Of a DNA stretch of 64,000 nt, positions 42,532 through 51,234 are shown one piece after another. Position numbers and translations under genes: made by a program. Position 1 is the first letter of the stretch; each line of letters opens with the position of its first letter. The stretch comes from UBA8919 sp041658185. Lineage in GTDB: Bacteria > Elusimicrobiota > UBA8919. The notes under the pieces were generated by a model. That model saw only the letters and a program-made list of their open reading frames with translations. It searched no databases and was not told the DNA's origin. The DNA is taken from positions 1 through 64,000 of the forward strand of contig JBBAAR010000001.1 in assembly GCA_041658185.1 (NCBI GenBank), given 5' to 3'.

Positions 42532-44526
42532 TTACCGCACTTTTCTCTCCTCTGTCAATCGCTGTAACAACTTGATTCTATCTTGAATAAGATTATTGTC
42601 TGGTGACAATCTTAAAGCGGTTTCATATTCTTGAAGTGCCTTATTATATTCTTTCAGTTCATCATATAAAATACCTAAATTTTTGTATGCATTTGCATAA
42701 TTCGGATTTATCCTTATCGCCTCCCTGTATTCTTTCTCCGCTTCTTCATATCTTTTTGAAACATACAATAAAATTCCGAGATTGCTGTGTACTTCTACAT
42801 AATTCGGATTTATCCTTATCGCCTCCCTGTATTCTTTCTCCGCTTCTTCATATCTTTTTGAAGTATACAATAAAATTCCGAGATTGTTGTATGCTTCTGC
42901 ATAATTCGGATTTATCCTTATCGCCGTCCTGTATTCTTTCTCCGCTTCTTCATATCTTTTTGAATTATACAATAAAAGGCCGAGATTGTAGTGCGATCCT
43001 GCATTATTCGGGTCTATCCTTATCGCCTCCCTGTATTCTTTCTCCGCTTCTTCAAATCTTTTTAAATCATACAATAAAAGGCCGAGATTGCTGTGTGCTT
43101 CTACATTATTCGGATTTATCCTTATCGCCTCCCTGTATTCTTTCTCCGCTTCTTTAAGTTTATTTGAATTTTTCGATAAAACCCCAAAATTGTTGTGTGC
43201 ATTTGAATTATTAGGATATTTTGAAATAACATCCTGCCATATTAGAATTGGCTGTTGATAAAGTTGATTTCTTTTTATTGTCCCATAACTAAGCAGAAAA
43301 ATATGAACGCACATTAAAAAGATTGAAAAATTGGAAAGATTAAAAGATTTGAAAATTGAAAAATAAAGAAAAACGAGAAGGAAGTAAAATCCAAAACCTG
43401 AAAGATACAGACGATTCTCAACTAATACACTGGTGGTAGGGAAAAAACTGGATGTCGGAGATAAAATTATAAAAAACCATAATACACAAAATAATAATAT
43501 CTTTGAATTATTTGTTTTCTTTCTATAAATTCTATAAATTAACCAAAATATTCCCGCAAGAGATACAAAGGATATTATTGTTTTTAATTCTAAAATCCTC
43601 ACAGGGTTGATTAGATGGTCCGAACAAAGTCTATTAGGGACGAGTAACAGTCTTAAATACTTTAAAATTATATATGGTTGAATAATTAAATATGAATATC
43701 TATTCCATGTACCTCCTGCCTTTGCCTCTACATCTCCTATACCGCCAAGATAAAAATATCGGAATAATACATAAATAATCAGCAGTATCCAAAACGGTAT
43801 ATGATAATACTTTTTTTCAATGGTTTTTTTTATGCTGAAGTCACTCAGGAAAATATAATCAAAAATCAGCACTACTGCCGGTAAAGTTACTGCAATTTGT
43901 TTTGATAAAAGAGCGAATATAAAACACATTAACGAAAAAACATATAGTTTCTTGTTCTTTTCAAATGTTTTTATGAAAAACATTAAAGACGAAATATAAA
44001 AAAATGTGGCTAAAATATCAGAACGGCTAAAAATGTATGTTACTGCGGATGTGTTTATAGGATGAACGGCAAAAAACAGTGCCACAAAAAAAGAAAAAAC
44101 AACGAAATCTTTTTTATAGAGATAAAAAACGATTTTTTTGGTCAGAAAGAACAGCAGAATTGCATTAAATATATGTATAACAAGATTAAATAGATGATAA
44201 CCAAAAGTATTTAATTTGCCGAAATAGTAATTTAATGTGAAGGTTAAATATACTATCGGACGGGAGGGATCGTTCCTATTAAAAAATCTAATTTTACCAT
44301 ATGGATAGACAAGTTTTGTTTTGAGATTACTCAGTTTTTGTATATCGGTGTTTTCTACAATTTTTGATATATCGTCAAATGTAAACGGAGCATTTAGTGA
44401 GTTATAATAGACACCCGTTGTTGCCAAAACTATTATCCCGATTGCAATCCATTGTTTCCAAGGACGACCTTGAATTCTATTCTCTGAAAGTTTTTTTTCT
44501 GTTTGGTGCGTATTTTTTTTTGTCAT
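42532..44526 (-). CDS. TMTC-like GT-C membrane protein with C-terminal TPR repeats
   Basis: A 664-residue protein. The N-terminal 430 residues hold about ten transmembrane helices, with an early acidic pair in FTFDDIS resembling the catalytic motif of GT-C mannosyltransferases (TMTC/DUF1736). The C-terminal 230 residues are six or more 34-residue TPRs with nearly identical YEEAEKEYREAIRINPNY units. Family members transfer sugars from polyprenyl phosphates to exported proteins. Its start overlaps the truncated MscS gene by 50 bases. Confidence 0.8.
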   Translation of the reverse strand: MTKKNTHQTEKKLSENRIQGRPWKQWIAIGIIVLATTGVYYNSLNAPFTFDDISKIVENTDIQKLSNLKTKLVYPYGKIRFFNRNDPSRPIVYLTFTLNYYFGKLNTFGYHLFNLVIHIFNAILLFFLTKKIVFYLYKKDFVVFSFFVALFFAVHPINTSAVTYIFSRSDILATFFYISSLMFFIKTFEKNKKLYVFSLMCFIFALLSKQIAVTLPAVVLIFDYIFLSDFSIKKTIEKKYYHIPFWILLIIYVLFRYFYLGGIGDVEAKAGGTWNRYSYLIIQPYIILKYLRLLLVPNRLCSDHLINPVRILELKTIISFVSLAGIFWLIYRIYRKKTNNSKILLFCVLWFFIILSPTSSFFPTTSVLVENRLYLSGFGFYFLLVFLYFSIFKSFNLSNFSIFLMCVHIFLLSYGTIKRNQLYQQPILIWQDVISKYPNNSNAHNNFGVLSKNSNKLKEAEKEYREAIRINPNNVEAHSNLGLLLYDLKRFEEAEKEYREAIRIDPNNAGSHYNLGLLLYNSKRYEEAEKEYRTAIRINPNYAEAYNNLGILLYTSKRYEEAEKEYREAIRINPNYVEVHSNLGILLYVSKRYEEAEKEYREAIRINPNYANAYKNLGILYDELKEYNKALQEYETALRLSPDNNLIQDRIKLLQRLTEERKVR
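42696..43205. repeat. Five 102-bp tandem repeats encoding TPR units
   Basis: A 102-bp unit beginning CAT(A/T)ATTCGG recurs at 42696, 42798, 42900, 43002 and 43104 with only scattered differences. Each unit encodes one 34-residue TPR. The DNA-level identity points to recent expansion. Confidence 0.85.
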
Positions 44527-45166
44527 AATTTGAAAGTTCCTTTATTTCCGTGTTACGCCAGCCGATGTCAAAAACATAACCTTCCTGCCCGCCTTCCAGT
44601 TTAATGTAATCGCCCACCCTGAGCTGTTTTGAAAGCGTAATATGAAATCCGGCAAAAAGATTTGAAAGTGTGTCCTGCAAAGCGAGTGCGACTGCAAGTC
44701 CGCCGACGCCCAACGCAGTGATGATGGGCGCGATTGAAATGCCGAGTTTTTCAAGCAGGATGAGAAAACCGACGACAATTACCGTCCACCTTGCAACGTT
44801 CTGGGTTAAAGACGACATCCGGGGTGCGCCTTCTTTGCCCGTGACATAAACATTTATCACTCCGCCGATAATTTTGGCGGCAGCCAGCGTAAATGAAATT
44901 ATCCACAGCGAAACCAGAATTTTATCGGCAAGTATAATGGTTTTGTCCGGGACTGACGTCGTTTTAATCGCGGCTGAAATTCCAATTATTACGCACCACA
45001 GCATAAACGGATTTTTTAGCGATTCTATTACGATGTCGCCTACATTTGTCTCCGTTTTTTTTGTGATTTTTTTCAAATACAAAAATAAAATTTTTCTGAC
45101 GATAACTCCGGCAATTATCACTATAAACAAAACTGCAAGCGGGTTGAGATAAACCAACCAGTTCAT
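44477..45166 (-). CDS. MscS-family channel, C-terminally truncated
   Basis: A 229-residue small-conductance mechanosensitive channel homologue with N-terminal transmembrane helices, the pore helix (ITALGVGGLAVALALQDTLSN) and the start of the beta domain (LRVGDYIKLEG...GWRNTEIKELSN). The usual ...VVIPNS strand and the following alpha/beta domain are absent: the frame changes to an unrelated YDKKKYAPNRKKTFRE and stops. About 60-90 residues are missing, and the TMTC-like gene starts in the same place, suggesting an insertion or frameshift. Start ATG at 45166 follows GGAGG; an upstream frame is the ribosome-binding site itself. Confidence 0.8.
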   Translation of the reverse strand: MNWLVYLNPLAVLFIVIIAGVIVRKILFLYLKKITKKTETNVGDIVIESLKNPFMLWCVIIGISAAIKTTSVPDKTIILADKILVSLWIISFTLAAAKIIGGVINVYVTGKEGAPRMSSLTQNVARWTVIVVGFLILLEKLGISIAPIITALGVGGLAVALALQDTLSNLFAGFHITLSKQLRVGDYIKLEGGQEGYVFDIGWRNTEIKELSNYDKKKYAPNRKKTFRE

Positions 45167-45188
45167 TTTACGACCTCCGATATGCAAG

Positions 45189-46415
45189 TCATTTTATCAA
45201 ATCAATTGCTTTTGTAGCGAGCGATAATGTAATGAAAAACCCTGTTAAGTCGGTAATTGTAGTAAGTACGGGGCCTGTGGCGACAGCAGGGTCAACTTTT
45301 ATAAACTTCAAAAATAAAGGAATCATTATTCCGACGAAACCCGCTATGTAAATGCTGCAGAACATCGCCGCACCGGCGACAAGCCCGAAATACGGATTCC
45401 ATTTCCACAGATATGCAAGCAGGGCAACCTCAAGTCCTAAAACGATTCCGGTAATAAGTCCGAGAAGCGACTGCCTTTTAAAAATCTTCCAGAAATCTTT
45501 TGTTGAAATTTTTCCGAGTGCAAAACCGCGGACAATAAGCGTTAGCCCCTGAAAACCGGTGTTGCCGCTCATATCGGAAATAACAGGCATCAAAACTGCA
45601 ATCGCAACAACCGCCTGAATTGTTCCCTGATAAATCGCTATGACGCTTACGGCGATTACATCTAAAAGCATATTAAATACAAGCCAAGGTAAACGCTTTT
45701 TTAGCGACAGAGATAACGGCGCATCAATTGAAAGGTCGTCGGAGGAAATACCGGTAATTCTAATCAAATCCTCTGTCGCCTCTTGTCTTACGGCTCTTGA
45801 AACATCGTCGGCGGTTATAATGCCTAAAATACAATTTTTTTCATCTACAACAGGTATAGCAAGAAAATTATATTTCTGAAAAAAATTTGCCGTTGCTTCC
45901 CTGTCCAATATATGAGGGACGGAAATAACCGATTTTTTCAAAATATCTCTGATAACGGTCTGAGGCGGTTTTGTTATTAAATCCCGGAGTGAAATAACAC
46001 CTAATAAATGATTCTGGTCATCCACTACATAAATATAAAATGCGCGGTTTGTATCGGGCGAATCCTTTCTGATTTTGTCTATGACAAATTCAATCGCAAC
46101 ATTTTGATTGAAAGCGGAAAATTCAATCGCCATCATTCCGCCGGCGGTATCCTTGCCGTAAAGAAGAAGTTGGGAAACCTTTCTGGCTTTTTCCGTTTCT
46201 ATGTTTTCAAGAATTTCCGCCTGTCCCGATTTCGGAAAAACTTCAAGAACATCTACCATCTCGTCGGAAGGCAAATCACCTATTATCTGTGCAATTTCGT
46301 CAGGCGGGACTTTTTTGAATATTTTTTTAATTTGTGAACTATCCGCAGAACGCAAAAAATCGCGCCTTTCCTGAACTGATAAATTTTTCAGATTTGTTAT
46401 TTTATAGTTTTGCAT
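45189..46415 (-). CDS. mgtE: Magnesium transporter MgtE
   Basis: A 408-residue homodimeric Mg2+ channel. The N-terminal superhelical domain (about residues 10-100; LPSDEMVDVLEVFP) is followed by two CBS domains (about 110-230) and five transmembrane helices with PVISDMSGNTGFQGL. Slightly shorter than the roughly 450-residue family norm, but all domains are present. It lies 22 bases upstream of the MscS gene. Confidence 0.94.
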   Translation of the reverse strand: MQNYKITNLKNLSVQERRDFLRSADSSQIKKIFKKVPPDEIAQIIGDLPSDEMVDVLEVFPKSGQAEILENIETEKARKVSQLLLYGKDTAGGMMAIEFSAFNQNVAIEFVIDKIRKDSPDTNRAFYIYVVDDQNHLLGVISLRDLITKPPQTVIRDILKKSVISVPHILDREATANFFQKYNFLAIPVVDEKNCILGIITADDVSRAVRQEATEDLIRITGISSDDLSIDAPLSLSLKKRLPWLVFNMLLDVIAVSVIAIYQGTIQAVVAIAVLMPVISDMSGNTGFQGLTLIVRGFALGKISTKDFWKIFKRQSLLGLITGIVLGLEVALLAYLWKWNPYFGLVAGAAMFCSIYIAGFVGIMIPLFLKFIKVDPAVATGPVLTTITDLTGFFITLSLATKAIDLIK

Positions 46416-46440
46416 ATATCGTCGGTATCGTCGGAGACGA

Positions 46441-46538
46441 CAAACCTATTCAATCCCTAAAGGGACTCCCTGCGGTCGCTACTTTCGTCCCTAAAGGGAT
46501 TTCCTTCGGTCACAACTACGCAACTACGAAAGTAGTTG
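46441..46538. repeat. Intergenic repeats between nupC-like gene and mgtE
   Basis: Two copies of the palindrome TCCCTAAAGGGA are each followed by a (G)GGACT/TCCCT..CGGTCGC-type motif (46461-46479, 46495-46513). A perfect hairpin CAACTAC-GAAA-GTAGTTG lies at 46521-46538. No T tract follows on the minus strand, so it is not a clear terminator. Confidence 0.6.
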
Positions 46539-46572
46539 ACTACCAATTTTTTGATTTTCTTTTTTTGTTAAA

Positions 46573-48048
46573 TTATTTTATCAAAATCCCTGCAATTGTT
46601 GCCGTCATGAACGTAGCAATGGAACCGACTATCATCGCTTTCAATCCTAATTTTGCCAGATCGTGTCTCTTGTTCGGAGCAATCGCAGAAATTCCTCCTA
46701 TTTGTATTGCTATGGATGAAAAATTTGAAAAACCGGCAAGCGCGTAAGTTGCAATCACGATTGAACGGTAAGACATATGCGTACCCTGTTTTAGCAGGTC
46801 CGCCAACTGAAGATACGCCACGAATTCGTTCACACCCGTCTTGACTCCAATTAACTTTCCTACCTGCCATGCGTCCTGGACCGGTACTCCCATCAACCAC
46901 GCAAAAGGCGTTCCAATAACACCCAAAACGGTTTCAATGGTAAGTATAACAGGTGCATTAACCAGCCGGCACGTTCCGACAAGAATTGCATTCAGCAAAG
47001 CTATCAATGCTATAAAAGCCAGAAGCATGCAGGCGACGTTCATGGCTAGCGCGAGACCTTCAGAAGCGCCGCGGGCAGCTGCGTCTATGACATTGGCATC
47101 TATTTTTTCGTGGACCATTTTTATATGAGAGCCGCCGGTAAGCGGTTTCTCCGTTTCAGGCATAACTATTTTCGCACAGGCTAAAGCCGCGGGCGCAGAC
47201 ATAACCGACTGGGCAATCAGATGTCCGGCGATGTCCGGAAAATACTGACAGAGCATTCCTACGTAAGCCGCCAAAACTCCGCCCGCAGTATTGGCAAATC
47301 CGCCTACCATCACGGCAAGAAGTTCCGAGTTGGTCATATCCTTTACATACGGTTTGACGACCAGCGGGGCCTCGGTCTGGCCTACGAATATGTTCGCGGC
47401 GGTTGAAAGCGTTTCCGCACCGGAACACTTCATAGTTTTTTGCATAGCTATCGCGAATATATTGACGACCCACTGCATCGCTCCGAGATAATAGCCGACC
47501 GTCATAAGCGACGAAAAGAAAATTATGGTGGGCAGTACATTAAAGGTAAAATTTACCATGCTACTGTCTATTTTACCGGAAATAAACGAACTGAAAAGAA
47601 AATTCGTACCCTGCTGGGAAAAGCCCAACAACGCCATTGCGCCGCTGTTCAATTTCTCAAACAGCCAAAGCCCTGGGCCGGTTTTCAGAACCAATATTCC
47701 GAATATGAATTGAAGACCTATTCCCCAAACAACCAACCGCCAGTTTATTTTTGAGCGGTTGTTTGACATCAGATAGCATATTCCCAAAAGCGCAAATAGA
47801 CCGAAAATCGAGATTAACCGTTGCATAATGCTCAACGGTACATGTTCCTGCCGCATCTTTTCTATATGGTCCGCTATCGCCTGGGATTCCGCACTTTGGT
47901 TTTTGACGGTCGTCGTGGATACCGCCTTTCCGGCGTCCGCCTTAGTGCCCGACGCGAAAGAATTCATTACCACATATCCGACTGTCGCGCATAAAACGAA
48001 AAACACCCAAACCATACTCAGTTTCGTCCACTTTTTAGGCAGAATCAT
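46573..48048 (-). CDS. NupC-type concentrative nucleoside transporter
   Basis: A 491-residue CNT-family permease that imports nucleosides by cation symport. Conserved parts are GQTEAPLVVKPYV (helical hairpin 1), SELLAVMVGGFANTAGGVLAAYVGM and the C-terminal GVKTGVNEFVAYLQL with ALAGFSNFSSIAIQIGG. An N-terminal extension of about 75 residues with its own hydrophobic segment precedes the core. It fits with the nucleobase-catabolic genes to its right. Codons are more G+C-rich than neighbours by eye, a hint of transfer. Start overlaps the upstream gene by four bases. Confidence 0.9.
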   Translation of the reverse strand: MILPKKWTKLSMVWVFFVLCATVGYVVMNSFASGTKADAGKAVSTTTVKNQSAESQAIADHIEKMRQEHVPLSIMQRLISIFGLFALLGICYLMSNNRSKINWRLVVWGIGLQFIFGILVLKTGPGLWLFEKLNSGAMALLGFSQQGTNFLFSSFISGKIDSSMVNFTFNVLPTIIFFSSLMTVGYYLGAMQWVVNIFAIAMQKTMKCSGAETLSTAANIFVGQTEAPLVVKPYVKDMTNSELLAVMVGGFANTAGGVLAAYVGMLCQYFPDIAGHLIAQSVMSAPAALACAKIVMPETEKPLTGGSHIKMVHEKIDANVIDAAARGASEGLALAMNVACMLLAFIALIALLNAILVGTCRLVNAPVILTIETVLGVIGTPFAWLMGVPVQDAWQVGKLIGVKTGVNEFVAYLQLADLLKQGTHMSYRSIVIATYALAGFSNFSSIAIQIGGISAIAPNKRHDLAKLGLKAMIVGSIATFMTATIAGILIK

Positions 48049-48758
48049 AATCCCTCCCTATGCGACTTAAAACGTATAATAGCCCATCCGGCTAAAAAAA
48101 TAAGTTCAATCAAAGTCACTAAAATCCAAGGTTCTATTTTGTGCCATAAATTATTTTCGTAGATATAAAATAGCGGCGGAAAAGCCAAAACCAAAAGCAG
48201 CAAATTCGTTTCATTTTTAAGAACTTTGTCCCAATTAAAAGGTCTTTCCGGTTTTCTGAAGTTTTTTATTCTCGGAAAAAACGCAGGAACAGATTTTTTG
48301 TAGTCATTGTATGCCGAGCCGAACTTATCCGACAGATATGATTCCTCCGCTTTTATTATGAAAAAATACTCAACGGCAAAGAAACCGACGATAACTGCGA
48401 AAAAATATATTTCCCACCACATTACCGCTAATCCAAACCACATTAAAAAATTTGCGAGATAAAGCGGATTTCTGCAGACCTGATACATCCCATCGGTAAC
48501 GACCTCTTTTACATCAATGTTCGTACCGCGTCCGCTTGTTCCCGGTCTCTTGTAGCCGATAACAACAACCCTTACAAAAAAACCGAGCAATGCGAGGATA
48601 AAACCGAAAACATCAAAAAAAGCATCTGTAATTTTTGAGTCAAGCGATATTTGCGGACTTGTAAAAATTATTAGTATCAGCAAAATCGGAACAAAAAAAT
48701 AACTCCTGTATTTGAAAAATATATTACCTATGATAACTGTCCAGTTTTGTTTTTCCAT
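48045..48758 (-). CDS. Isoprenylcysteine carboxyl methyltransferase-like membrane protein
   Basis: A 237-residue membrane protein with about five or six transmembrane helices. It carries the PEMT/ICMT C-terminal signature: YQVCRNPLYLANFLMWFG (R-N-P-x-Y) and the later EESYLSDKFGSAYNDYKKSVPAFFP, with Y-x2-Y-x3-V-P. Members methylate lipids or prenylated substrates with SAM. Bacterial substrate unknown. It precedes the NupC-like gene with a 4-base overlap. Confidence 0.82.
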   Translation of the reverse strand: MEKQNWTVIIGNIFFKYRSYFFVPILLILIIFTSPQISLDSKITDAFFDVFGFILALLGFFVRVVVIGYKRPGTSGRGTNIDVKEVVTDGMYQVCRNPLYLANFLMWFGLAVMWWEIYFFAVIVGFFAVEYFFIIKAEESYLSDKFGSAYNDYKKSVPAFFPRIKNFRKPERPFNWDKVLKNETNLLLLVLAFPPLFYIYENNLWHKIEPWILVTLIELIFLAGWAIIRFKSHREGL

Positions 48759-48771
48759 CTCAAAAATCCAT

Positions 48772-48845
48772 TATATCAAAAGCGATATAATTAAGCGCTT
48801 CAACAATTTCATCGCTTTTGTTGAATTATATCAAACGGCGATATA
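48772..48845. repeat. Two TATATC-N6/7-GATATA palindromes
   Basis: TATATC/GATATA pairs lie at 48772-48789 (6-base spacer) and 48827-48845 (7-base spacer), inside near-identical 20-odd base contexts in the 135-bp gap before the ICMT-like gene. The nearer one overlaps a TATAAT. Could be operators or repeat units. Confidence 0.45.
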
Positions 48846-48893
48846 ATTCGGGTTTGACTTTGCCTCGCCTCTATAATTATAGGAAATTTAGAT

Positions 48894-49736
48894 TCACAAC
48901 ACAACACTTTTTTTTCTTAATGCATGGCATTGTATATTTACCGCAACCGGAAGCGATGTAATATGCGTTGGTGCGGTTTCAATCAAAACTGCAAGAGATG
49001 TTGTTCTGCCGCCGAGCGCCATCGGGCCCAAACCCGTCTTATTTATATCGGCAAGAATTTCTTTTTCTAATTTTTGATAAATTTTTTTAGGGTTTTTAGA
49101 ATCTAATTCTCTTAAAAGCGATTTTTTGGCAAGAAGTCCGACGGTATCAAAAGTTCCTCCAAGCCCGACGCCGACGACAACCGGTGGACAGGCGTTAGCG
49201 CCGGCGTTTTTAACCGTCTCAACTATAAAAATTTTTATATCCTTAACTGTCGCCGAGGGAGCAAACATTTTCAATGCCGACATATTTTCTGCGCCGCCGC
49301 CTTTGGCGAGAACAGAAATTTTTAATTTGCTTCCCGGAACAACTTCAGTATGTATTACGGCAGGCGTATTGTCGCCGGTATTTTTTCTTTCAAGCGGGTC
49401 AGCAACAATTGAGTTCCTCAAATATCCTTTTTTATACGCCCGCCTTACGCCTTCGTTTATTACATCGGTTAAATTACCGCCGACAATTTGAATATCCTGA
49501 CCGACCTTCAAAAAAACAACCGCCGTGCCGGTATCCTGACAGAGCGGAATTTTTTCCCGGCGGGCAATATTTTCGTTTTTGAGGATTTGCTCAAAAATCA
49601 TTTTCGCCCGCGGATTTTTTGCCTTGTTGCGTGCAATTTTTATTTTTCTCAAAACATCACGGGGAATTGAAAAATTCACATCAAGTAAAAGAGTTTCCAC
49701 AGTTTCAGCAATTTTGCGAGCGGATATTCTACGCAT
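48894..49736 (-). CDS. Class I fumarate hydratase alpha subunit (or tartrate dehydratase alpha)
   Basis: A 280-residue 4Fe-4S hydro-lyase subunit. Cluster cysteines appear in PLCQDTGTA, GANACPPVVVGVG and VNIQCHALR, and GGRTTSLAV is present. In split class I enzymes this subunit needs a beta subunit to hydrate fumarate or dehydrate tartrate. No beta-subunit gene is adjacent, so the partner must be elsewhere. It overlaps the FAD-linked dehydrogenase gene by eight bases at the end of the ssnA-larA operon. Confidence 0.9.
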   Translation of the reverse strand: MRRISARKIAETVETLLLDVNFSIPRDVLRKIKIARNKAKNPRAKMIFEQILKNENIARREKIPLCQDTGTAVVFLKVGQDIQIVGGNLTDVINEGVRRAYKKGYLRNSIVADPLERKNTGDNTPAVIHTEVVPGSKLKISVLAKGGGAENMSALKMFAPSATVKDIKIFIVETVKNAGANACPPVVVGVGLGGTFDTVGLLAKKSLLRELDSKNPKKIYQKLEKEILADINKTGLGPMALGGRTTSLAVLIETAPTHITSLPVAVNIQCHALRKKSVVL

Positions 49737-51234
49737 TCAGATATTCCTCATTAAATATATTTCCCTTGTTGAGAATGCCTTTCGGGTCAAGCACTTTTTT
49801 TACGGCAACCATCTGTTTTATTCCTTCTTTTCCATACATAATCTCTAAATACTGACGTTTGATTTTTCCGATCCCGTGCTCTGCAGAGACAGTGCCGCCG
49901 AGTGAAACAGCTTTTTTGGCAAAATCCAGATGAAGTTCTTTGGCTTTAAGAAACTCCTCATTATTCCTCGGAAGAATGTTCATATGGAGGTGATTTTCAC
50001 CGATATGACCGAATATAGTGTTCTGCAACTTCATCGGTTCAAGTTTTGATTTATAATACGAAATCATTTCCAAAAAAAATTCAGCCGGCACTGCAATGTC
50101 TGCGGAAATTTTGTGAATTGCCGGATATTTTTGTTTTGTTCTTGCAAGAGTTTCGTTTATGGTCTCGGGAATAGCATGCCTGATTTGTCTTATTTTTTCA
50201 ATGTCTTTTTTTTCAAAACCGCCCCAGGTATTATCCATTGAAGAATTATTTTTTTTTAGAAGTTCTTCTATCGCCGACATAGTATTTCCCAAATTATCAT
50301 CGGTATATTCAATTTCAAAAAAAATTGCGGCATTTTTATCCGAAGGTAAATCTGCAATTTTGGGTCTTAGAAGTTCAAACGCACCTTTGTCAAAATATTC
50401 AAAAACGACTGCCGATGTAAGCATTTGCTTACATTCAAAAAAGAAATTCATTGCATTTTGTTCTTGCGGGAAAAAAGCAAGCAATGTCATTATATTTTCC
50501 GGTTTTTTTGTTAATGCAAGTTCTACTTCGGTTATCACTCCGAGCGTTCCCTCGCTGCCGATAAATAAATCTATTAAGTCCATATTTTTTTTCGCATAAT
50601 AACCCGCTGCATTCTTAACGGAAGGCATTTTATATTGAGGAATTTTTATTTTTTTGATACTTCCGTCCGGTAATTTTATTTCCAAATCATAACCATTTGC
50701 AAAAATCTTTCCTCTTTCAATTGATAAAACATTGCCGTCGGACAAAACAACCCGCAAAGACCGGACCCAGTTTCTGGTCGGGCCATATTTGAAACTTCTT
50801 TCCCCGGAAGCATTTGTAGAAACGGTGCCGCCGATTTTTGCGGTTGATTCGGTAACATCAACGGGATAAAAATATTTTTCGCCGGGGAAATTTTCGTTTT
50901 CCAAAAATTTATAAAATTCGTCAAGCGATACCCCGCTTTCAAGACGGACACGGTATTCGCTGCCGGTTTTTTTTACGCCGAAAATTTTATTAAATTTTTC
51001 AAGCGACATCAAAGCTCCGGCAACAGGCACCGCGCCGCCGACGACGCCCGTTTTGCCGTTGGAAATTGTAACGGTTATGTTTTTATTACGGCAGAATTTC
51101 AGGAATTCGCAGACATCACTTTCATTTTCAGGGAAAGCCAGATATTCCACATCCCCGAATGAAAGTTTTGATTCGTCCTGTAAATATGCTAAAAATCCTG
51201 AAATAATGTTTGCTTTTCCTTCAATAATTCTCAT
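49729..51234 (-). CDS. FAD-linked D-lactate/glycolate dehydrogenase (GlcD family)
   Basis: A 501-residue FAD-binding PCMH protein: TVTISNGKTGVVGGAVP near residue 55, IGGTVSTNASGERSFKYGPTRNWV (FAD site) and FIGSEGTLGVITEV. The C-terminal FAD-oxidase domain has GHIGENHLHMNI and GGTVSAEHGIGKIKRQYL. Such enzymes oxidise D-2-hydroxyacids. The preceding LarA-like gene, overlapping by four bases, suggests lactate racemisation then oxidation, with an electron acceptor not encoded here. Confidence 0.9.
   Translation of the reverse strand: MRIIEGKANIISGFLAYLQDESKLSFGDVEYLAFPENESDVCEFLKFCRNKNITVTISNGKTGVVGGAVPVAGALMSLEKFNKIFGVKKTGSEYRVRLESGVSLDEFYKFLENENFPGEKYFYPVDVTESTAKIGGTVSTNASGERSFKYGPTRNWVRSLRVVLSDGNVLSIERGKIFANGYDLEIKLPDGSIKKIKIPQYKMPSVKNAAGYYAKKNMDLIDLFIGSEGTLGVITEVELALTKKPENIMTLLAFFPQEQNAMNFFFECKQMLTSAVVFEYFDKGAFELLRPKIADLPSDKNAAIFFEIEYTDDNLGNTMSAIEELLKKNNSSMDNTWGGFEKKDIEKIRQIRHAIPETINETLARTKQKYPAIHKISADIAVPAEFFLEMISYYKSKLEPMKLQNTIFGHIGENHLHMNILPRNNEEFLKAKELHLDFAKKAVSLGGTVSAEHGIGKIKRQYLEIMYGKEGIKQMVAVKKVLDPKGILNKGNIFNEEYLNA

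Noticed and set aside
42696..43205. CRISPR-like regular repeats
   Set aside because: The 102-bp period has no distinct spacers and is an open reading frame encoding TPR units.
46521..46538. Terminator after the NupC-like gene
   Set aside because: A perfect 7-bp hairpin exists but no T tract follows it on the transcribed strand, so I list it only as a repeat.
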